A stretch of DNA of 64,000 nucleotides from Clostridiales bacterium (GTDB taxonomy: Bacteria; Bacillota; Clostridia; Saccharofermentanales; Saccharofermentanaceae), in the NCBI GenBank assembly GCA_017615755.1, contig JAFZZM010000063.1, positions 124,001-188,000 of the forward strand, given 5' to 3'. The position numbers and the translations under genes are program-made. The first letter of the stretch is position 1; each line of letters opens with the position of its first letter. Shown in pieces: positions 16,484-24,854 of the stretch. The notes beneath the pieces were generated by a model. That model ran no database searches. It was given only the letters and a program-made list of their open reading frames with translations, and was not told where the DNA came from.

Positions 16484-17451
16484 CTTACGTCTTCCAGAAC
16501 CCTTTCTTCGCGGATCATGAGTTGCCCGGCCTCATCCGAAACATAAATAACTGCGATGGAACGTCCCTCACAGCACGCAAGCACACGCGCACCGGAAGTG
16601 ACGTCTTTTACTTTTTCCATTCTATCCCTAAAGAGGGAGAAATCAAGTTTTTTGCCGTTCCCAAGTGCTTTTGCCTCTTTACGGCTCACTTCCACTTTCG
16701 GGAACGAAGTGAATACAGTGTCTTCCGACAGAAAGAATCCGTATTCCCCGGCCTGTACCATTTCTTCGATCTTTTCCAGAGTACAGGCCTCGGAAAGCTT
16801 GTACTGCCCACTCGACAGTCTTCTAAGTTCTTCGCAGAAAGCGCCGTAGCCGAGCTTCTCTCCGATATCTTCACATAGCGAACGGATATAGGTGCCTTTG
16901 GAGCAGGAAACCGTCATATTCACGCGGATCACTCCCTGCTCTTCAAAGATGCGGTGCACCTCGATGGAATGAATGGTCACCGTGCGGCTCTTCATCTCCA
17001 CCTGCTCGCCTTTTCTCGCGTAATCGTAGGCCGGACGGCCATTGATCTTGATCGCCGAATAGACCGAAGGCACCTGCGTGATCTCACCGATCATGGACGA
17101 TACGGCCTTTCGGATCTCGGCGCCGTCATTTGCCATAAGTGACGAGACTTCTTCCGCAGAAGGCATCTTTCCTCCGATGACCTCTCCTTCCACATCTCCT
17201 GTAGAAGTCTTTTTGCCGAGGACCATCGTAGCCAGATAAGTCTTATTGTGGTTTTCCATATAACGCAAAACACGGGTCGCACGCCCGACAGCCACGGTCA
17301 GAAGTCCGGTGGCAAAAGGATCCAGCGTCCCTGCATGTCCGACTTTTTTCACATGAAGGATCCTCCGGATCCGGGCGACAACAGAAAACGAAGTCATTCC
17401 CGCCGGCTTATCGATCAGGACGATACCACTTTCCAGATTCATTTCACTCAT
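16480..17451 (-). CDS. truB: TruB, tRNA pseudouridine-55 synthase
   Basis: Makes pseudouridine 55 in the T-loop of tRNAs. 323 residues. Recognised by IVLIDKPAGMTSFSVVARIR and the catalytic-Asp motif VGHAGTLDPFATGLL, then RPAYDYARKGEQVEMKSR and SCSKGTYIRSLCEDIGEKLG. A C-terminal PUA-like part follows. Overlaps nrnA and ribF by four bases at each end. Confidence 0.96.
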   Translation of the reverse strand: MSEMNLESGIVLIDKPAGMTSFSVVARIRRILHVKKVGHAGTLDPFATGLLTVAVGRATRVLRYMENHNKTYLATMVLGKKTSTGDVEGEVIGGKMPSAEEVSSLMANDGAEIRKAVSSMIGEITQVPSVYSAIKINGRPAYDYARKGEQVEMKSRTVTIHSIEVHRIFEEQGVIRVNMTVSCSKGTYIRSLCEDIGEKLGYGAFCEELRRLSSGQYKLSEACTLEKIEEMVQAGEYGFFLSEDTVFTSFPKVEVSRKEAKALGNGKKLDFSLFRDRMEKVKDVTSGARVLACCEGRSIAVIYVSDEAGQLMIREERVLEDVR

Positions 17452-18461
17452 TGCTGCTCCAAAAAAGCGGTGGCCTTCGTAACGATCTCATCCATGAACG
17501 TATCGATATCCACATTCTTTCCGGTAAAGCCGGAAGCGCGGTGGTGTCCGCCGCCGCCCATCGTCTGGGCAAAAGCCGCTGCATCGAATCCTACTTTGGA
17601 CCGGCAGTTGACGCGGATCGTACCGTCCTCACTCTCGCGGACAGCAAATGCCGCCAGTACCGTATCGATATCACGAAGGATATTGGCAATGCCGTCTGCC
17701 GCACCATCCGGTGCTTTTGTCTCATCCATCATCTTCAACGTGATCTTGGTGATCGCGATTTTTCCATCCATAAAGATCTTCATGTCAGACATGGCTCTCG
17801 CCTGCAGGAGCACCTTGCCCTCGGAAGACTCATCGAAAAGATGGTATGCATTGTCCGTAACATTGGCTCCCAGTTCCAGAAGATCTGCCGCCGTCCTGAA
17901 TGTTGCGGGATTGGTATTCTCGAAAGAAAACTTGCCGGAATCCGACTGAATCCCGACCATAAGCCAGTTCGCCATATCCGTATCCAGAAGTGTACGTCCG
18001 GTCAGTGTCTCCAGTTCACGCAGAAACGCATAGACCAGTTCCGATGCCGATGCCGCCTTCGGATCAATATAGGCAAGCTCACTATTGCTGTCCACGGACA
18101 CATGGTGATCGATCACCATCTTCGTTTCCGCCTGCGCAAAAATCGCTTCGCACCCGCCCATTCTGTGTGCCTCGGCGCAGTCCACGGCAAATGCCGCTCC
18201 CTGCTCTTCTTTCGCCTGACTTTCATTGTCCGGCGTAACGACAGAATACAGATCCTCCGGGATATGCATGAAATCGAGTCTCGGCGGGATAGGTGCATCC
18301 ATCATGACTCTGGCGGACAAGCCGGCCTTACGAAGACCGCTCGCCAGCGAACATGCAGAGCCGACCGCATCCCCATCTACTCGGGCATGCGGAAAGATCT
18401 GGATCTCTTTGTTCTTTACGCAAGCAAAGCAGGCATACACCTGCTTTGCAAAATCACTCAT
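17448..18461 (-). CDS. DHH-family phosphoesterase (NrnA/pAp phosphatase type)
   Basis: Manganese-dependent phosphoesterase of the NrnA type, expected to degrade short RNA oligomers and pAp. The DHH domain shows HARVDGDAVGSACSLASGL, AVDCAEAHRMG and the namesake VIDHHVS. The C-terminal DHHA1 domain shows the GGGGHHRASGF motif. ATG 18461 overlaps the rbfA stop by eight bases; a GTG at 18473 is also possible. Placement between rbfA and truB is the usual Firmicute order. Confidence 0.92.
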   Translation of the reverse strand: MSDFAKQVYACFACVKNKEIQIFPHARVDGDAVGSACSLASGLRKAGLSARVMMDAPIPPRLDFMHIPEDLYSVVTPDNESQAKEEQGAAFAVDCAEAHRMGGCEAIFAQAETKMVIDHHVSVDSNSELAYIDPKAASASELVYAFLRELETLTGRTLLDTDMANWLMVGIQSDSGKFSFENTNPATFRTAADLLELGANVTDNAYHLFDESSEGKVLLQARAMSDMKIFMDGKIAITKITLKMMDETKAPDGAADGIANILRDIDTVLAAFAVRESEDGTIRVNCRSKVGFDAAAFAQTMGGGGHHRASGFTGKNVDIDTFMDEIVTKATAFLEQQ

Positions 18462-18828
18462 TTTTGCGGGCACGCTCTTCGTCCTCCTTGATGGTACGAT
18501 CGATCAGATCCATGAGTTCCATACTCTTTTCGATAGACTCATCCAGCTTAAAGTGCAATTCCGGAGCCACACGCAGCTTGATACGCTTGGCGACCTCTCT
18601 TCGAATAAATCCGGAAGCGCGCTCCATAGCAGCCATGCAGGCGTCCTTCTCCTCTTTCGATCCGTAGACCGAGAGAAATACGTTGGCATGGGTAAGGTCC
18701 GAAGACATACGCACTTCCATAACGGAAGTCATCATAGGGATACGCGGATCCTTGACTTCCGTCTGCAGAAGTTGAGATATCACTTTCTGCATCTCATCGC
18801 CCACACGGGCGGCACGGTTCTGTCTCAT
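18454..18828 (-). CDS. rbfA: RbfA, 30S ribosome-binding factor
   Basis: Small KH-fold protein that assists late 30S maturation near the 5' end of 16S rRNA. 124 residues. Typical opening RAARVGDEMQKVISQLLQTE, then VKDPRIPMMTSVMEVRMSSD and the middle segment ASGFIRREVAKRIKLRVAPEL. Sits 15 bases after infB. Confidence 0.95.
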   Translation of the reverse strand: MRQNRAARVGDEMQKVISQLLQTEVKDPRIPMMTSVMEVRMSSDLTHANVFLSVYGSKEEKDACMAAMERASGFIRREVAKRIKLRVAPELHFKLDESIEKSMELMDLIDRTIKEDEERARKNE

Positions 18829-18843
18829 ATTCTCGTCCTTATA

Positions 18844-21708
18844 TTACTTTCTCTTAATTTCCTGCATCTCGAAGACTTCGATGATATCGCCTTCTTCGAT
18901 GTCGTTATAGTTCTCGATGGAAAGACCGCACTCATAACCGGCAGCAACTTCCTTCGCATCGTCCTTGAAACGCTTGAGGGAAGCAAGCTTGCCCTGATGT
19001 ACCACGATACCGTTTCTAACGATACGTACCTCAGAAGATCTGAGGATCTTACCATCCTGAACATAGGCACCACCGATCGTACCGACAGAAGACACCTTGA
19101 ATGTCTGACGGATCTCGACGTGACCGAGTACGACTTCTTCGAACTGTGGCTTAAGCATACCCTTCATCGCGTTCTCGATATCCTCGATCGCGTTATAGAT
19201 GACACTGTAGAGCTTGATGTCTACGCCGACGCTCTTGGCCTGCTCGGTAACGACCGCACTCGGACGGACGTTGAAGCCAATGATAACGGCATTCGATACA
19301 TCAGCCAGCGTAACGTCGGACTCGGTGATCGTACCGACACCACCATGGATGACCTTGACACGGACTTCTTCGTTCGACAGCTTCTCCAAGGACTGGGTAA
19401 CGGCCTCGACAGAGCCCTGTACGTCGGCCTTGATGATAAGGTTGAGATCCTTGATCTCGCCCTCGGCCAGTACCTGGGACAGTGTCTCGAGCGTCATTCT
19501 CGAAGACTTGTGGAGCTGTTCCTCTCTCTGCTTGATCTTTCTCTTTTCAACCAGCTGACGTGCCATCTTCTCATCGGTTACCGCATAGAAGGTCTCGCCG
19601 GCTTCCGGTACTTCCGGAAGGCCCAGGATCTCTACCGGAACGGAAGGACCTGCCTTCTTCTGTGCCGCACCATTCTCATCGTACATCGCACGGATGTGAC
19701 CGAAGATCGGGCCGGTAACCACTGTATCGCCGGCACGCAGTGTACCACGCTGAACGAGAACGGTCGCAACCGGACCTCTGTTCTTGTCGAGCTTGGCCTC
19801 GATGACCGTACCCTTTGCCTGACGCTTCGGGTCAGCCTTAAGTTCCATAACATCTGCGGTAAGCAGAACCATCTCGAGAAGATCATCGATACCTTCACCG
19901 GACTTAGAAGAAACCGGAACCATGATCGTGGATCCGCCCCACTCTTCCGGAAGGAGACCCTGGGAAGAGAGTTCCTGCTTAACCTTATCCGGGTTTGCAC
20001 CCACCTTATCGATCTTCGTAATAGCTACGATGATCTCTGTGTTTGCAGCTCTTGCATGGTTGATCGCCTCGATCGTCTGCGGCATGACACCGTCATCAGC
20101 AGCAACTACGAGGATCGCGATATCAGTTACCTGAGCACCACGGGCACGCATTGTCGTAAACGCTTCGTGACCAGGTGTATCGAGGAATGTGATCTGTCTA
20201 CCCTTGCAACGTACTGTGTAAGCACCGATGTGCTGGGTGATACCACCGGCCTCGCCCTTAACAACGGAAGCCGAACGGATCTTGTCGAGGAGAGAAGTTT
20301 TACCATGGTCAACGTGACCCATAACGACCACGATCGGCGGACGCGGTTTCATGTTCTCCTCGTTATCTTCGCTCTCGTCAAAGAGGATATCCTCTTCTGT
20401 TACCTCAACGATCGGCTCTGTCGTGATACCGTACTCGGAAGCAACCAGTGCCGCAGTATCGTAATCGAGTTCCTGGTTAAGCGTAACCAGCATACCCATC
20501 ATCATGAGTGTCTTAATAACGTCAGCACTTCTCTTGCCAAGACCCTCGGCAAGTTCTTTTACCGTGATAAACGGCGGAAGCTCAACGTGCGTCAACTGGG
20601 CATGTACGACCGGTGCTGCCGCTACGAAAGACTGGCGCTTGACCTTCTTCTTGCCCTTGTTGTCTCTGTACATCGAATCGAGTACAGCATCATCGGAAAG
20701 AAGATCGGAAGCATTACCAGTGAAGCGGTTTGCGCTCTTGTTACCGGAACGACGGTCCGCATTCGCATTGGTGCTCTTCTGACTATCCTTCTTCGAATCC
20801 TTCTGCGGATCCTTTCTGCTCTTCTCGTATGCATCACGAGCCGCGAAGTTAGCCTTCTCCTTGGTTGCCTCCGGCGGGAGATCCTGCTTCGGCTTGGAGC
20901 TCTTCTTCGGCTGGTTTCTGTTATTGTTGTAAATATCGTCGTCGTCCTTGTCTTTCGGAGAGAATCCGCCAAAAGAACCGCCTCTCGGTCCTCTGTTCTG
21001 TCCCGGAGCGCCTCCCTGACGCGGGCCGCCCTGCGGTCTGTCACCGCGGTTCTGGTATCCGCCCTGCGGTCTGTCTCCACGATTCTGATAACCGCCACGG
21101 TTTCCGCTCTGGCCCTGACCCTGCGGACGTACGAATGTAGAAGTCTCACGAGTATAACCCGCAGTAGGTGCTTTTACTACCGCAGAGGAAAGACGCGGGC
21201 CTTCGCTCTTCGGCTCTTCCTTCTTCGGCGCTTCAGCAGCAGGCTTTGCAGCCGGAGCCTTCTCTTCTTTTTCTTCCTTTACCGGCTTCGTTTCCTTCGG
21301 CTCTTCTTTCTTCGGCGCTTCAGCTACCGGCTTGGCTGTCGGAGCTTTCTCTTCCTTAGGCTCCTTCTCGGCTTTTTCTTCCTTCGTGGCTTTAGTCGTC
21401 TTCTTCGGAGCCGCGGCCGGCTTTTCTTCCGTCTTCTTCTCGGAAGCAGCCTTTGCTGCCGTTTTCGGAGCAGGTGCAACCTCAGGCGTCTCCACAGGAG
21501 CCGCCTTTACTTCCGGCTCTTCCTTCTTGGCCGGTGCCTCCGCACCTTCTTCCGTCGGAGGTTTCTTGGCCTTCTTATTTACACGCCCGACACGAAGAGT
21601 CTTGGTACCGGATATACCGCTTACCGTTCTCTTAAGGCCTTGCGAAGAATCCACCTTACTCTCGGTTTTTTCTTCTTCTGGTGTTACTTTCTTTTTGTCT
21701 TCTGCCAT
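18844..21708 (-). CDS. infB: Translation initiation factor IF-2
   Basis: GTPase that brings initiator fMet-tRNA to the 30S subunit. Start set at ATG 21708 behind AGGAGG, giving 954 residues. The first 370 are low complexity: Lys/Glu/Ala/Pro runs, then an Arg/Gly/Gln-rich part with [11 protein letters not shown] in tandem. The IF-2 N-terminal domain follows ([18 protein letters not shown]). G domain: G1 [16 protein letters not shown]3 DTPGHEAF, and G4 reading T564-K-I-D567 instead of NKxD. Domains II-IV follow ([20 protein letters not shown]). Part of the nusA-infB operon. Confidence 0.97.
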   Translation of the reverse strand: MAEDKKKVTPEEEKTESKVDSSQGLKRTVSGISGTKTLRVGRVNKKAKKPPTEEGAEAPAKKEEPEVKAAPVETPEVAPAPKTAAKAASEKKTEEKPAAAPKKTTKATKEEKAEKEPKEEKAPTAKPVAEAPKKEEPKETKPVKEEKEEKAPAAKPAAEAPKKEEPKSEGPRLSSAVVKAPTAGYTRETSTFVRPQGQGQSGNRGGYQNRGDRPQGGYQNRGDRPQGGPRQGGAPGQNRGPRGGSFGGFSPKDKDDDDIYNNNRNQPKKSSKPKQDLPPEATKEKANFAARDAYEKSRKDPQKDSKKDSQKSTNANADRRSGNKSANRFTGNASDLLSDDAVLDSMYRDNKGKKKVKRQSFVAAAPVVHAQLTHVELPPFITVKELAEGLGKRSADVIKTLMMMGMLVTLNQELDYDTAALVASEYGITTEPIVEVTEEDILFDESEDNEENMKPRPPIVVVMGHVDHGKTSLLDKIRSASVVKGEAGGITQHIGAYTVRCKGRQITFLDTPGHEAFTTMRARGAQVTDIAILVVAADDGVMPQTIEAINHARAANTEIIVAITKIDKVGANPDKVKQELSSQGLLPEEWGGSTIMVPVSSKSGEGIDDLLEMVLLTADVMELKADPKRQAKGTVIEAKLDKNRGPVATVLVQRGTLRAGDTVVTGPIFGHIRAMYDENGAAQKKAGPSVPVEILGLPEVPEAGETFYAVTDEKMARQLVEKRKIKQREEQLHKSSRMTLETLSQVLAEGEIKDLNLIIKADVQGSVEAVTQSLEKLSNEEVRVKVIHGGVGTITESDVTLADVSNAVIIGFNVRPSAVVTEQAKSVGVDIKLYSVIYNAIEDIENAMKGMLKPQFEEVVLGHVEIRQTFKVSSVGTIGGAYVQDGKILRSSEVRIVRNGIVVHQGKLASLKRFKDDAKEVAAGYECGLSIENYNDIEEGDIIEVFEMQEIKRK

Positions 21709-21722
21709 TGTTTCCTCCTGTA

Positions 21723-22088
21723 TCATTCTGTCTTGGTATCAGACAGTATACTTTTATATTCATCTATCATCTTCATCAGTTTTCCGGCAAATCCTTCATC
21801 GAGGATCGCTATGGCAATTCGCGAATCCCGACCGATCGCCTTTCCTAATTCAAGATTTGTTCCAAAAGCTCTGACCTCTGTCTCTTCCTGCGAAGCTACT
21901 CTGGCCAGCTTTTCCTTCTGTCTTTCCGAACCGTCCTCGGCCAGAATCAGAAGTTCGACCGCACCGGCACGCAGCGCCTGTTCCACCGCATCCGAGCCCG
22001 AAGTCAGAAGTGAGGCTCGATAAGCAAGACCGATACTCGAAAGTATCCTTTCCCTTGTGACTACCTTACCTGTCTTCTCCTTGCCCAT
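21723..22088 (-). CDS. YlxQ-like L7Ae-family RNA-binding protein
   Basis: Short L7Ae/L30e-fold protein, the family found between ylxR and infB in Firmicutes. From ATG 22088, four bases past the ylxR stop, it is 121 residues. [25 protein letters not shown] and [19 protein letters not shown] correspond to the L7Ae core that binds kink-turn RNA. No detailed function is established for this branch. Confidence 0.88.
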   Translation of the reverse strand: MGKEKTGKVVTRERILSSIGLAYRASLLTSGSDAVEQALRAGAVELLILAEDGSERQKEKLARVASQEETEVRAFGTNLELGKAIGRDSRIAIAILDEGFAGKLMKMIDEYKSILSDTKTE

Positions 22089-22092
22089 CTTC

Positions 22093-22359
22093 TTATTCTG
22101 CCTTTTCTTCTGTATCCAGCAGTTTCTCCGCCGCACCCTGCTTGAACTTGTCCTTCAGACCATTTTCAAGTTTGTGCTGCTTCACCGCCTTCTCCAGACA
22201 CTCCGGATTGTGGCACACATAAGCGCCTCTCCCCGGCATCTTCCCGGTCGGATCCACCGTGACTTCGCCGTCTTCGGTCGCCACGATGCGGATCAGTTCC
22301 TTCTTCGGTAGACGCTCTCTACAGGTGATGCACATTCTCATTGGTATTTTCTTCGCCAT
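22093..22359 (-). CDS. ylxR: YlxR family protein
   Basis: Small nucleic-acid-binding protein, 88 residues, encoded between nusA and ylxQ as usual. Opens with the family signature RMCITCRERLPKKELIRIV and keeps GKMPGRGAYVCHNPECLEKA. Family members have been linked to RNase P binding; I infer the same group, not a tested role. Confidence 0.93.
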   Translation of the reverse strand: MAKKIPMRMCITCRERLPKKELIRIVATEDGEVTVDPTGKMPGRGAYVCHNPECLEKAVKQHKLENGLKDKFKQGAAEKLLDTEEKAE

Positions 22360-22400
22360 ATCAGAAATGCCTTCTTTCTCAACCCGTGATCACGTATTCC

Positions 22401-23537
22401 TTATGCCTGCTCGTCCGAAGACTCGTCGTCAACGACTGTGAAGTTCTCAACCAGATCATTCTGGACCATCTGCTGGAACTGGCTGGAGCTCTTGATATCG
22501 ATCTTCCATCCTGTCAGTCTTGCAGCAAGACGAACGTTCTGACCTGCACGGCCGATCGCCAGAGAGTACTGCTGGTCCGGAACGATGACCTGAGCATTCA
22601 TCTCCTTGGAACCATCCTCATTGGTGATGATCTCTGTATCTACACGCTCTACCTTTGCCGGAGAGAGTGCATTGCTGATGAACACAGCCGGATCCTCGCT
22701 GTACTGGATCACGTCGATCTTTTCCTGACCGAGCTCATCCATGATCGCCTGGATACGTGCACCACGCTGACCTACGCAAGCACCGAGCGGATCTACATCC
22801 GGGTCACGGGAAACGACCGCAACCTTGGAACGGGAACCCGCTTCACGCGCAACGTTCACGATCTCGACGATACCGTCGTGGATCTCCGGAACTTCCTGCT
22901 CCAGAAGCTTTCTTACAAGATTCGGATGGCTTCTGGAAACGATGATCATCGGACGCTCTTTCTCGATCTGTACACGAAGGATCAGGAACTTCATTCTCTT
23001 GTTGAAAGAATAATCCTCATCCTTGACCTGCTCCTGACGCGGCAGTGTCGCTTCTGCACGACCGATATCAACGAATACGAAACGATTGTCACTTCTCTGG
23101 ATCACACCGGTAGCGAGCTCACCCTGTCTGTCGGAGAATTCCGACTCGATACGGTTGTTCTCGGTATCACGAAGCTTCTTGCTGATGGCATCCTTGGCAA
23201 CCTTGGCAGCCAGACGTCCCAGAGACTCAACATCCATGTTCATCTCGATGGTATCGCCCTCTTCCAGATCCGGATCGATCTCTTTCGCCTCTTCGAGGGA
23301 GATTTGTGTATTCGGGTTGGTTACCTCGGCTACGACTTCGACTTCTTCATATACGGAGATCTCACCGGTCTCACGGTCGATCTCCGCGAAAACCTGCTCA
23401 TTCTCCTTCGCGTCTGCGAATTCTCTCTTAAAAGCAGCAACGAGTGCCTCTTCTACCGCCTCGAAAAGCACTTCTTCTTCGAGTCCTCTTTCCTTCGCTA
23501 CAGCCTGAAGCGCCAGCAACAATTCTTCGTTTTTCAT
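22401..23537 (-). CDS. nusA: NusA, transcription termination/antitermination factor
   Basis: Binds RNA polymerase and nascent RNA to control pausing and termination. 378 residues: N-terminal domain, S1 domain (GELATGVIQRSDNRFVFVDI), then KH1 (RSRSKVAVVS-like region followed by DPLGACVGQRGARIQAIMDEL) and KH2 (AIGRAGQNVRLAARLTGWKI). It lacks the acidic C-terminal repeats of the E. coli protein, as expected in Firmicutes. Starts behind AAGGAGAG, 37 bases after rimP. Confidence 0.97.
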   Translation of the reverse strand: MKNEELLLALQAVAKERGLEEEVLFEAVEEALVAAFKREFADAKENEQVFAEIDRETGEISVYEEVEVVAEVTNPNTQISLEEAKEIDPDLEEGDTIEMNMDVESLGRLAAKVAKDAISKKLRDTENNRIESEFSDRQGELATGVIQRSDNRFVFVDIGRAEATLPRQEQVKDEDYSFNKRMKFLILRVQIEKERPMIIVSRSHPNLVRKLLEQEVPEIHDGIVEIVNVAREAGSRSKVAVVSRDPDVDPLGACVGQRGARIQAIMDELGQEKIDVIQYSEDPAVFISNALSPAKVERVDTEIITNEDGSKEMNAQVIVPDQQYSLAIGRAGQNVRLAARLTGWKIDIKSSSQFQQMVQNDLVENFTVVDDESSDEQA

Positions 23538-23574
23538 AAAAACTCTCCTTATCTTTATCGTTTTGGTTTACTGA

Positions 23575-24036
23575 TCAAAAATGTATCGTCCGCTGTGCCT
23601 TGGAGATCTTCTCCCAGGTGATCTCAAGATTCTCTTGCCCCACCGTAAGGATCAGTTTCTCCTCATCTGCACTTTCGATGATCCCTTCCAGATGTTTCAC
23701 TCCGTTTATCGGTGCAAACAAAGACACCTCGATCTCCTCACCCTGGTGACGGACATAGTCCGCAAGACACGTAAAAGGTCTTGTTGCTCCGGGTGAAGAT
23801 ACCTCAAAGTAATCCGGATCCGCATGGAGTTTCCCGTCCAGTGCCTCATCGAGTGCACGGCTCACGGCTTCGCAGTCTTCGATTCCGATGCCGCCACGCT
23901 TATCGATGAACATTCTAAGGAAATAGTACTGGCCCTCTTTCTTGTACTCGCAGTCCACCAGATCAAAACCCAGTTCTTTTACAATAGGTTCCGCGATCTC
24001 AAATGCTTCCTGCGCGACCTTCGATCTTCCTGCCAT
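23575..24036 (-). CDS. rimP: RimP, ribosome maturation factor
   Basis: Required for 30S assembly. Start at ATG 24036 behind GGAGGGAGT gives 153 residues; a longer reading to 24075 would run into the leader hairpin. Family features: AEPIVKELGFDLVDCEYKKE, FIDKRGGIGIEDCEAVSRAL and the mid-protein VSSPGATRPF. First gene of the long operon ending at rodA. Confidence 0.95.
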   Translation of the reverse strand: MAGRSKVAQEAFEIAEPIVKELGFDLVDCEYKKEGQYYFLRMFIDKRGGIGIEDCEAVSRALDEALDGKLHADPDYFEVSSPGATRPFTCLADYVRHQGEEIEVSLFAPINGVKHLEGIIESADEEKLILTVGQENLEITWEKISKAQRTIHF

Positions 24037-24060
24037 ACTCCCTCCGCTTTTCCGATAAAC

Positions 24061-24085
24061 AAAAGAGCGGGCCAAGACCCACTCT
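24061..24085 (-). promoter_or_regulatory. Attenuator-like hairpin in the rimP leader
   Basis: On the minus strand AGAGTGGG (24078-24085) pairs with CCCGCTCT (24064-24071) around TCTTGG, followed by TTTTGTTT. It starts about 20 bases after the predicted start site and ends 27 bases before the rimP ATG, so it can act as an intrinsic terminator/attenuator for the whole operon. Confidence 0.65.
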
Positions 24086-24112
24086 CATTAAAAAACCTCT
24101 AGTAACACAAGT

Positions 24113-24141
24113 ATATTATCACTTATTATTGCAACTGGCAA
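24113..24141 (-). promoter_or_regulatory. Promoter of the rimP-nusA-infB-rodA operon
   Basis: TTGCCA (24136-24141), a 17-base spacer and TAATAT (24113-24118). No other good promoter is obvious before rodA. Confidence 0.7.
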
Positions 24142-24282
24142 GTTTTTTCGCGCAAATCCTCCAAAAGCACTGAAATTTCAGCCATTGTGTGTGCTTAGTT
24201 CCCGCAAACCCTGATATATCAGCACCAATCGCCCCTTTGTTTTATTTACACAATTTTAACTAACTTTTTCTTCAAAATGCTA

Positions 24283-24311
24283 TTCAAATTATCCAAGTTA
24301 TCATGTAGAAT
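24283..24311 (+). promoter_or_regulatory. Promoter of the small P-loop gene
   Basis: TTCAAA (24283-24288), a 17-base spacer and TAGAAT (24306-24311), about 55 bases before the ATG at 24366. It diverges from the rimP promoter 140 bases away. Confidence 0.55.
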
Positions 24312-24365
24312 AGAATTAATCCAAATAATCCGTTGGATAATCAACAAAACAAGGAGATGATGCCA

Positions 24366-24770
24366 ATGATAAAGGTAATTGCAGGAGAAAAGGGAACAGG
24401 AAAGACAGCCCAGCTCGTAGAGGATATTAACGAGCAGGCCACTACAGACAACAATATCGTATGCATCCAGCGTGGGCACCGCCTCGACCGTCTTTTGAAG
24501 TTCAGCGTCCGCCTCGTGGACCTCGATGAATATCCGGTTGAAGGTTTTGAACAGTTCTTAAGTTTCGTAGCCGGAATTTGCGCAAAAGACTACGACGTCA
24601 CACACATTTATGTAGACAGTATCCTGAAGATCACAGGTGAAACAGATTACGAGAGATTCGGAGCTTTCCTCGATAAGCTCAATTCTTTCCTCGGAGACAA
24701 AATTACAGCGACAATCATCTGCAGCCGCGCGGCCAGCGAACTCCCTGAGAGCGTAACCAAGTACTGCTGA
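24366..24770 (+). CDS. Small P-loop NTPase-like protein, function unknown
   Basis: 134 residues from ATG 24366, the start closest to the AGGAG site (ATGs just upstream fall on or before it). Walker A GEKGTGKTAQ begins at residue 7, and a hydrophobic strand ending in Asp (THIYVDSIL) can serve as Walker B. There are no membrane helices, no second domain and no lid motif I recognise. Single-gene plus-strand unit between the rimP and thrS units. I do not recognise the family beyond the P-loop. Confidence 0.8.
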   Translation: MIKVIAGEKGTGKTAQLVEDINEQATTDNNIVCIQRGHRLDRLLKFSVRLVDLDEYPVEGFEQFLSFVAGICAKDYDVTHIYVDSILKITGETDYERFGAFLDKLNSFLGDKITATIICSRAASELPESVTKYC

Positions 24771-24800
24771 GAAATATAAATAGCGCATCCAAAACTAAAT

Positions 24801-24840
24801 AGAAAAAACAAAAGAGGTTGTCTCAACAGAGGCAACCTCT
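24801..24840 (-). terminator. Terminator after thrS
   Basis: A 12-base stem with one G-T pair (AGAGGTTGCCTC / GAGACAACCTCT, 24813-24840) around a four-base loop, followed on the minus strand by TTTGTTTTTTCT. On the plus strand the tail is not T-rich, so its role for the P-loop gene is less certain. Confidence 0.85.
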
Positions 24841-24854
24841 TCTCATCTGACAAC

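Noticed and set aside
18226..22023. 1265-residue open frame on the plus strand
   Set aside because: Antisense to infB, rbfA and nrnA, whose families are certain; the frame is a by-product of codon bias and its protein is low-complexity with no domain.
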